The notes beneath the pieces were generated by a model. That model had not been told where the DNA came from. It was given only the letters and a program-made list of their open reading frames with translations, and did no database searches. A DNA stretch of 64,000 nt from Charina bottae (lineage: Eukaryota > Chordata > Lepidosauria > Squamata > Charinaidae): the NCBI GenBank assembly GCA_023362775.1, contig JALMGJ010000002.1:109849481-109913480 (forward strand), written 5' to 3'. The position numbers were made by a program, and so were the translations under genes. Below are positions 33,641 through 45,018 of the stretch, one piece after another; position 1 is the first letter of the stretch, and every line of letters begins with the position of its first letter.

Positions 33641-35919
33641 CTTAATAAAAGGTTCTTAAATTTTTTAGTAAAAACATACTTTGTCTAAGTTTTTAAACTT
33701 TTATATCCTAATGGATCAGCTTTCCCAATCTGGTATCCTCCAACTATGCTGGGACTGCAATTCCTAGAATTCCTAGGTAATTGGGTATCTATTTTGGGAG
33801 CATCACATTTGAGGAACATCAGTTTGGGGAATGCTAAACTAAGTCCCTTAAATTTAAGTTAGACAACTGGATAAGCATGAAGGATTTAGGCCTTCAGCTA
33901 TAAATGGCACTTATTTGCTTAGCAGCCAGAGATGCCAGATTCTAAATCTAGATCATGTTTTCTTCTGTGATCTCTCTGTGTATATTCTACATCTTTATAG
34001 TCACAGATTGACTAGGTTCTAAGAATATCCATTTATATAAAAATCTGACAGCCTGTCCTTCTAGAACATCCATGCCTCTTTTCATCATAATGTGTTAGAC
34101 AACTAACTTTATCTAGCTGACCTTGACTTGTGTGTGTAGGTGTGCGTGTGTGTATGCTTGTTTAGAGAAAGTGCAGGTGTTGATTATTTTTAATAAAGCA
34201 TAAGAATTGGAAATATAATGGCGCTGATATGAATTGTCATAGCAGGGTTGTTAAAGCAGTGTAAAATAATAATATGGTTGAAAGGAATCTGAGCATTTCT
34301 CTCCAGAGTTGTTATCAGGGTCCATACACAGAAGTGCATACACACCCACAACTACATGTATATGCATGTATGTGTGTCCATGAATAGTTCTACCAGTTTT
34401 CAAAACAGAATATATTATGGGGAAAAGTACAAGATGATAGAGACAGAGACAGAGACAGAGACAGAGACAGAGAGATGGTTAATTGAAATGTACAAACAAT
34501 ATGGAAGATCTATGCAAGGACTTTATGCAACATTGGAAGCAACTCCTGACACATAATGTCAGCTGACTTTTAGAGCTGACTTGACCTTTTCTCCTTGCCA
34601 TCTCCTCTCACCTCAAAATATTCTTTGGAGGATTGGGGAAACTGCAGAATTTAGTAGACTCTGATGCCAAGGGCTGAAAGGAATAAGGAAACTGCAGAAA
34701 CTAGAGTGGATACACCTTCCATGAATGAAGCAAAAGCATCACTTGCTCACATTTTCATGGACTTCTCTTTCTGTATCAGCTTTCTGTATCACAGTCTACT
34801 TCACTGACAGTAGCCCAATTCTTGAGGGAATATTTTCTGGGTATCTGGTGGTTGGAAGGGAAAGGAAGAACAAAACCTTCCTTTATCCACATCTGGACTG
34901 TCCCTGAATAATTAAGAACTGAGAAATCAGACACAATCGATGTGTGAGGGTCACTTTATACATTTTCTATATTATACACAAGACATTCTTCACATTAACA
35001 TTGGTTTGAAAAGACTGTACCTTTCACCCTGCAGAAAGTCAATATCATTTCTTCATTGCCTCCAGGAACAAATATTCTTTAAATATGTCTCTTAAGAGTT
35101 AATTCCTTCTTCCTCCCCTACTTCACCCAAGCACTAAATTAAAAACTGCATTCAAACCGATTTAAGCAAGCAATATCCACATATAACTGCTATCATACTT
35201 CTAACATCCCCATTTTAGAACCTACTTGACAGCAGCTTTATAGAAAAATCCAACACTAAATGTCACTGAATACCTTGAAAATAACTGCTGGGAACAGTCT
35301 GGTAAAAGACTATTCCGTTTCTGAACTAATTGACCATACAGCAATTCAGCAGCAGTCAAGGACAGATAGAGGTCACTGTAATACAAGCTTGTTGGACATA
35401 ACTAGCAAAGGCTTAATTTTATTGTGATTGCAAATGCAAATTTTATTGGCATTTTACACTAAATAAAGAAGCATGACTAATCTCTCCTCTGTTGCCAGTG
35501 TGTTTTCCTTAATTTATTCTTATTGAACCAGAAAGCAGACTTCTAAATTCCAGAAAATATCATGAATAGTGGCACCAATTCTGGATAATTGAAAAGTGAC
35601 TTACTTTTAAATCAACTTCATAAAAGAACATCCCGTACCATTCCTTATACTCTTAAAAGTGTTCCACAAAGAGGTCACTTTAAAAAGCGGTATCTTCATT
35701 TTGTTTCAGGCACTGTGTGTACCTCTGAGCTGATGGGATAAAGGCAACAATAGGTTAATTTGCAAGGTACTCTCTAAAATAGAGATCCTAGAATCAGGCC
35801 AAAACTAAACAATACTGCCTTGCTGTTAGCTGCAAATGCTGCATGTGGCATGGATATAACTAAGGCTGTTAACCTAGTTTATACCATTTTTATATCACTA
35901 AAAGTATTAAGTCAAAGCC
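33641..35919. other. No recognised gene; (AGAGAC)n at 34439-34474
   Basis: AT-rich sequence. The hexamer-like GAGACA array is the only clear structure. Its 66-codon frame (Glu-Thr repeats) is not a gene. Confidence 0.45.
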
Positions 35920-36411
35920 TTGTTTGACCAAAACTATGGTGGGTGGCAAAAGTCAATATCTCTGTCCCATCTGGTCATGACCAAAGCATATGGAAGATGC
36001 TTTGTGACTTGGAATGTAAGAACACTAAGTGGTAAATATCATGAATTAACAAATAAAATTAAAGAAAAATACAGATTTGCTGCATAGGCAGGTTCTCATT
36101 AGAGTTAAACAGAGTTTTACACATTTGTGTTTGATTTTTGATAGTAAATAGAGTTGATGTTGATATGTTCTGTGTCTGTGAAACTAAAAGAAAGGAGAAG
36201 GAAGTGATAAATTTGAAGGAAGTTATCTTGTAGATCTTGTAGAGTCCATCAATTCATACCAGGAAGTGAAAGTGTAGATTTAATTATGAATCAAAGGAGG
36301 AAAATATATGTCAGAAAATATGAATTGATGTCATCTAGGTCATTTTCAGTATGTATGAAAATAAGAAACCATAGGTTGATGATAACTTCATTCACACTCC
36401 AGTGAGTGGCG

Positions 36412-36704
36412 ATAATGGAAGATAATTGAACAGAGCTGGTTTGGTCTAGTGGTTAAGGCAACAGGGTAGAAACCAGGAGACTGTGAGTTCTAGTCCCGCC
36501 TTAGGCAGGAAAGCCGGCTGGGTGACCTTGGGCCAGTCCCTCTCTCTCAGCCCAACTCACCTCACAGGGTGGTTGTTGTGGGGAAAATAGTAGGAGGGAG
36601 GAGTATTAGGTATGTTCACCACCTTGAGTTATTTACAAAAATAATAAAGGCGGGATAGAAAATAAACAAACAAACAAACAAACTATAATAATAATGGAGA
36701 TAAG
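36412..36704 (+). mobile_element. tRNA-derived SINE, type 2, full length, nested
   Basis: From about 36430: TTGGTCTAGTGGTTAAGGC (A box), GAGTTCTAGTCCCGCC (B box), GGCTGGGTGACCTTGGGCCA, CACCTCACAGGGTGGTTGTT, then CCTTGAGTTATTTACAAAAA, TAATAAAGGCGGGAT and an (AAAC)n end at about 36660-36685. Imperfect flanking duplication: ATAATGGAAGATAA on the left (about 36413) and ATAATGGAGATAA on the right (about 36692). It interrupts the old LINE. Confidence 0.8.
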
Positions 36705-37390
36705 TTTGTGGGAAAGTGGTGCAACATTTTGAATGTATACAATCTGAGGGAGGGATGGAGAGAGATTATGTTGGGTGACATAAATGGATGGGTGAGAACA
36801 ATACAAGACAGTACAGAAATGTAAATGGACCATTCAAAGACCCAAGAATGAAGAGAATTGTGATTGGTGAGTATCTACTTTGAATGTGTAGTTTAAGAAT
36901 ACACCATATTTTATGTGCACATGGAAAAGGAATGTCTCAAAAAGCATGATTGATTTCATTATTTATGATGAAAGATTGAGAGAATTAGTAACTTATACAA
37001 GATTGATGAGAGGTTCTAAATGTAGGACAGGCCATTATTTGATAGTGCCAAGAGTGGATATTGGAGAAAAAACTTACATCGAATAAAATAAAAAGTGAAA
37101 AAAATAGAGCAAATATATATGACTGTAGGAAGTATAAGTCCTGTATGAAAAAGGATTAGAAGTTAGACTAATCTCTCAACAAAATGAATAGAAGGGGACA
37201 TACTGTAAATAAGGAGGCTACTTGGAACAGAGCACAAACATTTTTTTTTTTACAGAGTGCCAAGCATATTATGTTACATGAATGGGAAAAAGGATGTTGA
37301 TGGAAAGAGAAAAGGAAAGGCATTCTGGATGAGGGGAAAAATGCATGGAAGAAAATTATTACTGAAAAAAATGAGGATAAAAGACATTAT

Positions 37391-38110
37391 ATAATGTGTT
37401 TCTCACTTGCTGGATCATCACCTTGTTGTGGTGAGTGGGCTTGTGTGTTCCCAATGAACCCTGTGAGCGAAGCCGTCGGGAGTCATGTACTCCTGGTAGG
37501 GTCACCCATGGCGGTAAGGTCCAGGGGGAGGAACCAGACAAAGAACGATCCAAGAAAGTCCTCAACGGCAGAACAGGCAGAAGATAACAAGGTGTATTGT
37601 TACAATGGCTGCAAAGGCAGATGAAGGCTGCAGCAGACAAAAGGTCACCAATCATCATGGTATCCATGCCATTTGTTCGAATGCCTGACCATCGTCTTCC
37701 AAAGCAGCTACTTTACTCCCAACTTAAGAATGGAAAATGGAATATTGGTGGACAGCAAAAGAGATTCAAAGACACTCTCAAAGCTAATTTTAAAAAATGT
37801 AATATCAGCATTGAGAACTGGGAAGCCCTAACTCATGAGCGTTTCAATTGGAGGTCAGCCTTTATTAATGGCGCTATGGACTTTGAAGAAGCGCGAGTAC
37901 AGGGCGAAAGGGAGAAAAGAGCAAAAAGGAAGGCACGTCAGGCAAACCCTCATCATGACCGTCTCCCACCCAGAAACCTATGCCCTCACTGTGGGAGGTT
38001 GTGCGGATCCTGAATTGGCCTTTATAGCCACTTACGGATCCACAGTTAAAATTTTGCCTTTGGAAGACAATCTTACTCGGCTACGAGTGATCGCCAATGA
38101 TAATGTGTTT
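37391..38110 (+). mobile_element. Internally deleted LINE (5' leader joined to 3' end), 11-bp TSD
   Basis: A 698-bp unit (37402-38099) has an 11-bp duplication, ATAATGTGTTT, at 37391-37401 and 38100-38110. Its first 200 bases are a leader (CATCACCTTGTTGTGGTGAG, TGGTAGGGTCACCCATGGCG) related to that of BovB. The rest encodes the C-terminal end of a LINE reverse transcriptase: MPDHRLPKQLLYSQLKNGKW, GGQQKRFKDTLKANFKKCNI, WEALTHERFNWRSA, then RNLCPHCGRLCGS, a partial C2H2-like finger. Endonuclease and RT catalytic domains are missing, so it is a non-autonomous deletion derivative. The frame of 138 codons (37597-38013) is still open. It is nested inside the old LINE. Confidence 0.8.
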
Positions 38111-38189
38111 AGAGAGAAAAAAACTTAGTTACACAGAAGGTAGTCAGATAGAGCAAGGAACTGTTAAAATTAAAAGAAGCCAAGCAATT

Positions 38190-38540
38190 CCAGATAATAT
38201 ATTTCAAAGTGGATGAAAATGGCTAAACAAGGAGCCTCCAGCAGAATGAATGGATTTGAAAATAGAAGTGATGAAATTATTTGGGATGAACTTGAGTTGA
38301 GGAAATGCTGGAAGTGTATTTTAGAGATTTGTATGGGAATATCAGTGATATGTGTGCTTCATGGACCAAGGTCATTTGGTCTACCATGTCCTAAGATAGT
38401 CACATCAGAGTTAAAAGATTTTTCTCACTTGGTTCCAGTCCTTTACAAAAAATTCCCACCAGGATTACAGTTGGAATTGAATCACTTCAAGAAGCATTAA
38501 AAACACTTATTTTTCATGGGCCTCTGAATTTCCTTTAAAA
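38190..38540 (+). mobile_element. Possible CR1/L3-like 3' fragment
   Basis: Lines up loosely with the kind of 3' region seen at 25.8 kb: TTCCCACCAGGATTACAG, then AGCATTAAAAACACTTATTT and TTCATGGGCCTCTGAATTTC. It separates two blocks of the old LINE. No TSD found; low confidence. Confidence 0.3.
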
Positions 38541-39650
38541 TAAATACATCCTTACCTGTCACTAGTGAAATAAGTGCTATAAATGGTGCTTAAGAAAAAT
38601 GTGATTAAAACAAAGTCATAAACGTGATAATTTTGAAATACATATATAGGTGGTAAAACTGCAGAAATATTTAAAAAGGGATGTAGTTTGTGTCTAGTTT
38701 AATGTGTGGGTAAAGGCTGCATTTGTGCATGATGATGAAAGAATGCAGCTTTTCTTCCCCTATACAATGGCCAAGGTGGCAAAAATGAATCCAAAAACTA
38801 TGCGGCGAATTAGTTTATTAAGTATGTCTGTGAAAGATTTTGGAAGAATTCTGCTAAAATGATATGAACAGTGACAATGAGCATAATTTGGAACTGCAAT
38901 ATGGCTTTATTCTGGTTCCTGAAGATGTACAGACTGGATTGTTCAGTAGGCCACTAAGAAAAATATGTGTGTAAGGGGAAAATCTGTACACTTCTTGATT
39001 TAAAGAGAAATATGAATAGTTCTGAATTAAAAAATGTTTTGCACAGATGTTGAGATGAAAATTGACTGCTGAATGAAATAAGAGACATTAGAGGAGTGTT
39101 CGTTGGGGACATGAGTGTGTGTGTTGGCTGACAACCCAAATGATTTACAGCAAATATTAGATGGATTATATGATGCAGTGGAGATCATAGATCTGAAAAT
39201 TAATGTATCAAATAACAAAGTGCTTGCATTTGACAGGGGAAATGGAGTGAACAACTGCCAGTTATAAAATGATAAATAGGTGAATTTGTGCAAAGTGTTA
39301 GAATGTTTACTAAAGATGGGGAAACAGGGAAATTATAAAACATGCAAATGCTGCTAGAAATGTAGTGGAAAGTATACAGTTTCTTGTAAGGAATGAATAT
39401 TCATTGAAATAGGCCAAAGTGGCTGTGTATAAGAGCATGATTCTGCCACTTTGTTATATGGAAGTGACAGGTGAGTACATCAAAAGAAACATAAAGGTAA
39501 ACTGAGTGCAGCGGGAATTGGGTACTAAAGAAATGTAGTAAACAAGGAGAGATAGGATCAAGAATGGATTGGTGATGAATGAACATGGACTAAATACAAA
39601 AATGAGTGACCACTATGAAAGAGGTGTTTTGATCAAACAGAGGTAATATC

Positions 39651-41634
39651 TTTCTGTGTCCTGCAGTTGAAGATAATAGAGAAGTTGGGCATTCTTTTAC
39701 ATGACAGCCCTAGAGGTACTTGAATAGTGCTATTCTATCCACTTTTCAGTCTTTTTAAGCCTAGGTATAATCTTAATCTCTCCCTCTCACCATCATTCTC
39801 TGATTATCATCAATCCCTGAACCCATTTCAATCAGTCTGAATTCTTCTTAAAAATGGTGCTCAAATCTGTACTTAAGGTGGGGTCTGCTTAGCGGACAGT
39901 GGTGTATGCTGAATATTTCTGGCTGAATATTCTGTTTGCCTTTGTTGCAGCCCCCTCATCTTGCCGACAGAATTAATCTGTGGCTGACTGCAGTTCCAGT
40001 AGCTATGGTGTTAGCACAGAGGCTGTTCTGGGTTTGAGAAGATGACTTCCCCACTTCCTTGTATTTTACTTTAAACTCTGGGATAGTTTCTCTACCCAGC
40101 AGGAAGTGTTGTAAAGTAATAGTTTAGTTCCCCTTCTTTCTGAGGAAATCCATTTTTTTTGTAAAAAATGAAAACCTCATTTGTGAACAAAGCCAGTCCC
40201 TTGAAAAAGAACTTCAAACAATACTGTGCTATTGGACTCAGAGGGATGAATCCCCTTTTGTCCTAGAGAGAGGTTGTCTTCTCTGGCACACAGGTTTCTG
40301 CTTTCTCCCTTCTAGCCCTTGCTTCTTCACAAGCCCTCTTCTCTCCACCCCTGTTGTTGAGAGATAAATTCTGTTTGCTCCAAATGCACTGTTTTGTTTT
40401 GTCATTTTGTCATTTTGCCATTTGCTATTCATACTTCTCTTTAAATCAAGAAATGTACAGTTTTTCCCCTCACATTCATATTTATCTTAATGACCTACTG
40501 AACAATCCAGTCTGTACATCCTCAGGAACCAGTTGGGCCCCATGAGCTTCTCTCTTACCCATTCAGAGCTCACTCACTTTTACATTCCTCCTAAATCCTA
40601 AATTTATTTCGTCCTTTTTCCTGCATGGACGTCCCATTACTGCCCAGAGGATCTACTTCTGACTCCTCTTTAACTACCGCAATTGATCTCTTTTCTGCTC
40701 CCAATTCACTGTATTCCCTCAAATCCTTTTACAAAATTACCTTCCTAGCAAACGCCTATCAGTTTGCATCTAACTTTCTTTGACTCTAACTTCTCCATCC
40801 TTCTGTCTAGCATATTTTCCTGCCTCACAACAGCTCCCAAAGAGGGGTTTCACATTTTTTCCCAGATCAGTTTTTTCCCATCCTATATCAGTACACTGGA
40901 TATCTAAATAAAGAATTTTGCATTTGTTTCTGCTTTTTTTTACTTGCTCTGAAAGGACTATAATAGCATAGTTATAAGGTTATTTTCCCAGATCCAGTAC
41001 CCACAATTAATTTTTGCTCCAAATTGTCATCCACAGATTAACTTTCTGAGGTTTGACTTAATAATTAATTCAGCTTACTGAAGAAAGAACAGAACTGAAA
41101 TCTTAGGAGTTCTTATTCTTTAGTGTTGTTGTTGTGAGATCACAGTGCCTTTCTATTTCTTTGTGAGAAGAGAAATATGCCTATTTGGGAAGATGAAGAG
41201 GAGGAGATGAAAGGAAGAAGAGATAATAACAGATGGAGATGAAAAACCGAAAGCTTCCTTACTGAAAAAACGATCCTACAGTATAAAGTTACATATTTCT
41301 GAATTCAGCCATTGCTCTCTTATGACAAAATGTGTCTTAATTTTCTTACAATTCTAGAAATCCAGCAGAGACTATAATACTCAAATTACTTCTCAATTTC
41401 AATGTAGCACTTAGAGAATGAAGCTGAATGAAAAGTCTTTAAGAAGGTTGACTAGTAAAATTAATAAACTGTTCTTTGAAAAGGGTGCAACAAGACAATG
41501 GGTATAAACATAGGAGTGGCTATGTTGTGGATATAATGTGATAAGCTAAGGTACAGTAGGAGGTGCATGGTGACTCTGTTAAGGACGAATCCAGACTAAA
41601 CAGCATCCCACCCCCACCCCTTTTGCTTTAGCCT
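39651..41634. other. No recognised feature
   Basis: Pyrimidine-rich in places (40560-40870) but without repeat structure or recognisable frames. Confidence 0.4.
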
Positions 41635-41771
41635 TGATTTGTCAGTTTGGTCCATTTGACCTGGGAAGTCAATGAACGAGACCAAACTGGGTACAGCAAA
41701 GTCTTATTCTTTTTAGTGCAAAAGAAAATGGTGTTCCCCAAGGGGAAGACCAAGAATGAAGGGAAATGTGT

Positions 41772-42074
41772 AGTATTTATAGGCTGATCATACGTCCCGT
41801 TTTGAACGGGACAGTCCCATTTTTCAAACAATTCTTGACCGTCCCGTCTTTTTAAGAAAAAAAGCCAATTTGTCCCGTTTTTGAAAGTTGCTGTGCGTGC
41901 GCACTGCCCCCTCCCCCACACACACCCCTCCCCCTGCATGCACGCACGCCCCCATGCCCCACCCCCCTGTGTGCATGGCCCACCCCCACATGCATGCGCG
42001 CACAACCCCCGCACACATGCCCCCTCCGCATGTCTGTTTTTGCCTCAAGGAAATATGGTCAGCCTAAGTATTTA
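41772..42074. mobile_element. hAT-like MITE inserted in LTR family 3 (8-bp TSD)
   Basis: A 287-bp element (41780-42066) has terminal inverted repeats TAGGCTGATCATA on the left and, reversed, TAGGCTGACCATA on the right. The 8-bp duplication AGTATTTA is at 41772-41779 and 42067-42074. The interior has repeated CGTCCCGTTTT-like units and a C/A-rich tract with TGCATGC and CACACACCCC. Frames across it are artefacts. Confidence 0.8.
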
Positions 42075-42477
42075 TGTATTTATTAAGTATTTATAATGAC
42101 CAAAAGTAATCAATTAAAAGTTAAGATTCAGATTCCTAGCAAACATTTGGCCATATAAGGCACATTCCTAAAATCGTATCACTTCCTTAGCCTTCTCCTT
42201 ATCATCCTGCCAGGTATGTCCCTTTTTCCAATTGTCTCCCCATTGTTCTCAACTTACTTTGCTCATAAACAAAACCACATATGCTGACTACAAGGTCAAG
42301 TGTAGTAACAACATGGCAATTGTCTTGTTCCCTTCATTCCACTCATGTCTTAGAACTGATTTGTTGGTGTATTATTCTTTTGAGGAGTAAGTCACAGCAA
42401 TATAGCCTTATTAGGTAATCACCTACAAACTTTAAAAGGTCAGGCAGCACGTGAACCGGGCTGAAGAGTATAAAAGA

Positions 42478-42478
42478 G

Positions 42479-42510
<32 letters not shown>

Positions 42511-42530
42511 CTTACTTGCTTACTTGCTAC
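42478..42530. repeat. (TGCC)n then (TTACTTGC)n microsatellite
   Basis: About eight CCTG/TGCC units grade into a CTTACTTG repeat, just downstream of TATAAAAG. Confidence 0.9.
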
Positions 42531-42761
42531 TTTCTCCTTGCTACTTACTGCTTACTGCTTCTTTTTGTTTGCTTGTTTCTACTATGTGGATTTGTAACAC
42601 TTCCAGGGATCTGGAAGATAACTGTAAATATCTGTTTATATGAGTAACAAATATAACTGCAACTAAGTTACTAAAGTAACTGGCATCATTAATTGGTCTC
42701 TGGTGCTGATCACTTTCTGTTACTCTGCGTGTACAAGAAAAACACACTCTCCAACATGATT

Positions 42762-43197
42762 GATGGGAGCTCAAATCCAACTTTATTTAGCAGACCATGG
42801 ATATTAAGAATTGGTTCATACATTATAAGAAGGGAGCAATTTATATATTCTGTGGCCACATCCTCCTCCCCTTTGATAATATTAGGACAAGACTGGTTTA
42901 TGCAGCAGTAGGAATCAAATTATACTTAGCTGTTCAGAAGAGTTCACATTCTTATGAACTTTTTCATAAATGAAATTATCTCCTGTACATAGAAGCAACA
43001 ATCAGATTAATTCTAGATTTTTTTCTACTTGATGTGCTAATTTTTGCTGGGTATTTTTCTAAGTGTAAAGGGGCTTTCCCTTTATACAACCTCTTATTCT
43101 GTTGCTTGTAGACCAATCTACTGTGAGATCAGTAGGACAGAGGTATATAGATTTGAGGTTTGCAAGTTCTTTGTTTTTTAAATTAGAGTCTCAAGGC
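42762..43197. other. No recognised feature
   Basis: Nothing supportable seen. Confidence 0.4.
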
Positions 43198-43540
43198 TCA
43201 GCAAATATAAAGGTAAAGGTTCCCCCACACAGTCGAGTCCGACTCTAGGGGCCAGTGCTCATCTCCGTTTGTTAGCCGAAGAGCCAGCATTGTCCGAAGA
43301 TGCTTCTGTGGTCATGTGGCCAGCATGACGCGCGCGGAACGCTGTTACCATCCCACTAAAGTGGTACCTATTTATCTACTTGCATTTGCATGCTTTCAAA
43401 TTGCTAGGTTGGCAAGAGCTGGGGTGAGAGCGGGAGCTCACTCCGTCACACGGGGCTAGGGTCTCAATCCTCCGAACTTGTGACCTTCCGATCGACAAGC
43501 CTGGCATCTTAACTGCTGAGCCACCGCATCAGCAAGTATA
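43198..43540 (-). mobile_element. SINE, full length (Sauria SINE-type)
   Basis: Minus strand from about 43527: GGTGGCTCAGCAGTTAAGAT (A box), AGGATTGAGACCCTAG (diverged B box), the central region, then GAGTCGGACTCGACTG and CCTTTACCTTTA. Duplication TCAGCAARTATA with one mismatch at 43198-43209 and 43529-43540. Confidence 0.85.
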
Positions 43541-44731
43541 GTAAAGAGGATATGCTTAATATTTACTGTAAGACTTCTTGAAGAAGAATTCAGAACTTGG
43601 GAGGACAGCATATATCAATGGCAAGCAGCAAAGATCACAGCAAATAAAACACTCTGCAAGCTTTTCAATAAATCAAGGCACAAGTCAAGGGTGTCCACTC
43701 TCTCCTTTATTACTGTATTTGTTATTGCTCTGGAAGTTATAATTCTTATACTGAAACACTGGTGTGAGAACATGAAACAAGTCCCGAGCTACAAATATTC
43801 TCTTCAATTGAAATAACTCCTCTTCCCTTTTGCTGTAATCCCAAACTTTCTCCTGTGACTGCTTTTCCAAAACAAATTTACACTGAGAAATGTACTACAT
43901 ATACATTTAATTTGGCCCTCTGTATCTGTTGGACTGTAAACATTTTGCTCAAGTATAGCAACCTGTGTCCTTAAATCTGTTCTATACTTCAAATTCCTTG
44001 GAACAATTCTTCTTGTTTACAGCACTCAATAAATCAAGAGATTAAAGAAATTAATTCACACTGTTTTTGTGCCTAAAGATAGGCACATTGAATTAAAACC
44101 AATCAGGAGGAGGAGGAAGAGGAACAGAAGAGAAACAAATGGCATTGGCCAATCATGACAAAAAATGAGAGAGAAAGAAGGAGAGAGAGAGAGAGAATGA
44201 ATAAATGAATGAGAATATTCTAATAGGCCAATGAAAGTTTGTTCAATATACACAATCTCTCAAATTACCCATAATTCTTTGTTAGGCAAGCTATTCAATT
44301 CAGGAAGAAAAGGGGAGAAATATAGCTGAGGGTCAAGTCATTTCTGTAAAATTATATATTGCAGGACGGAGTGAGAGAAAATCTCCAACATGCAAATTGG
44401 CTCTTAAAAGGTTTCCAGGCCACAGGTCTCACTTCTCATCATACGCATAAATTAAATCAAAAACCTGTATTTAACTTTTGCTGATAGGTATTTATAATGC
44501 TACAGTTGGAGACATGTCTTTTATTTTTTGGCAGTCTCAAGCTTTCCCCCTCCAAACCAAATAAGTGTTCACCCTTATTGTTCCAAGTATCCTTTTTGCT
44601 TGCGTGCAGATCCTGCCCCTGTGCTGGGAACCTTGGATTTATAGTGAATGCACACAAATCCTTTCATATGTCTTCCAAAAAAATGAAATAACTTGTGTTC
44701 ATTTTCACCCCCTCCCCAGTTTCATATATAG
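43541..44731. other. No recognised feature
   Basis: Short GA-rich runs near 44164-44195; nothing else. Confidence 0.4.
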
Positions 44732-45018
44732 GTCTACATCAGGGCTTTCCAAAGTTTTCCCGTGGCAACACACCAACCGCCATTGGTGTGTCGCCGTGGG
44801 AAAACCCGGAAGTGCCGCCATTGCGGCAGTGCGCAAAAACCTGGAAGCGCTGCTGCCGCTTTCAGGTTTTTGCGCGCCGCCATTGGTGTGTCACCACGGG
44901 AAAACCCGGAAGCACTGATGATGATCAGCGCTTCCGGGTTGTTTGGCGACACACCAGACTGTGTGTGGCGGCACACTTTTGTGTCGCGACACACAGTTTG
45001 GAAAGCTCTGGTCTACAT
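44732..45018. mobile_element. GC-rich hAT MITE, copy B (perfect 8-bp TSD)
   Basis: A 271-bp element (44740-45010) begins CAGGGCTTTCCAAAGT and, on the other strand, CAGAGCTTTCCAAACTGTG. The duplication GTCTACAT is at 44732-44739 and 45011-45018. The interior is built from inverted GTGTGTCGCC and GGAAAACCCGGAAG units and is CpG-rich in an AT-rich neighbourhood. Overlapping frames of up to 121 codons are by-products. Confidence 0.9.

Larger units (their letters stand above)
35920..39650 (+). mobile_element. Old plus-strand LINE with nested insertions
   Basis: Three heavily decayed blocks in colinear order form one LINE. The endonuclease start (about 36000) reads TWNVRTLSGKYHELTNKIKE. The middle (36705-37380) reads MIDFIIYDERLRELVT then RLMRGSKCRTGHYLIV, the usual SDH-like region with Ser-Asp replaced. 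The RT and C-terminal block (38560-39650) contains DNPNDLQQILDGLYDAV, IIDLKINVSNNKVLAFDR and VHQKKHKGKLSA. Stops and frameshifts are frequent. The C-terminal block resembles ORFs with an 'ESWVWQKKH' motif. Clade is uncertain; RTE-like is a guess. Two later elements lie within it. Confidence 0.6.
41635..42761 (-). mobile_element. Solo LTR, family 3, interrupted by a hAT MITE (TSD TGATT)
   Basis: The 5-bp duplication TGATT at 41635-41639 and 42757-42761 bounds a unit that, on the minus strand, begins TGTTGGAGAGTG and ends CCAAACTGACA. This matches the TGTTGG...CTGACA style of LTR family 1. Near the minus-strand 3' end lies CTAAAAAGAATAAGAC followed by GTCTCGTTCATTGACTTCCC, an R/U5-like arrangement. 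A plus-strand AGTATAAAAGAGCC and the (TGCC)n run at about 42478-42510 lie in the middle. Removing the inserted MITE and one copy of its TSD leaves about 820 bp. Orientation is inferred from the end sequences. Confidence 0.65.

Noticed and set aside
42440..42540. TATAAAAG plus (TGCC)n as a host promoter
   Set aside because: It lies inside a unit bounded by a 5-bp duplication, so an LTR-internal origin is more likely, although orientation is not settled.
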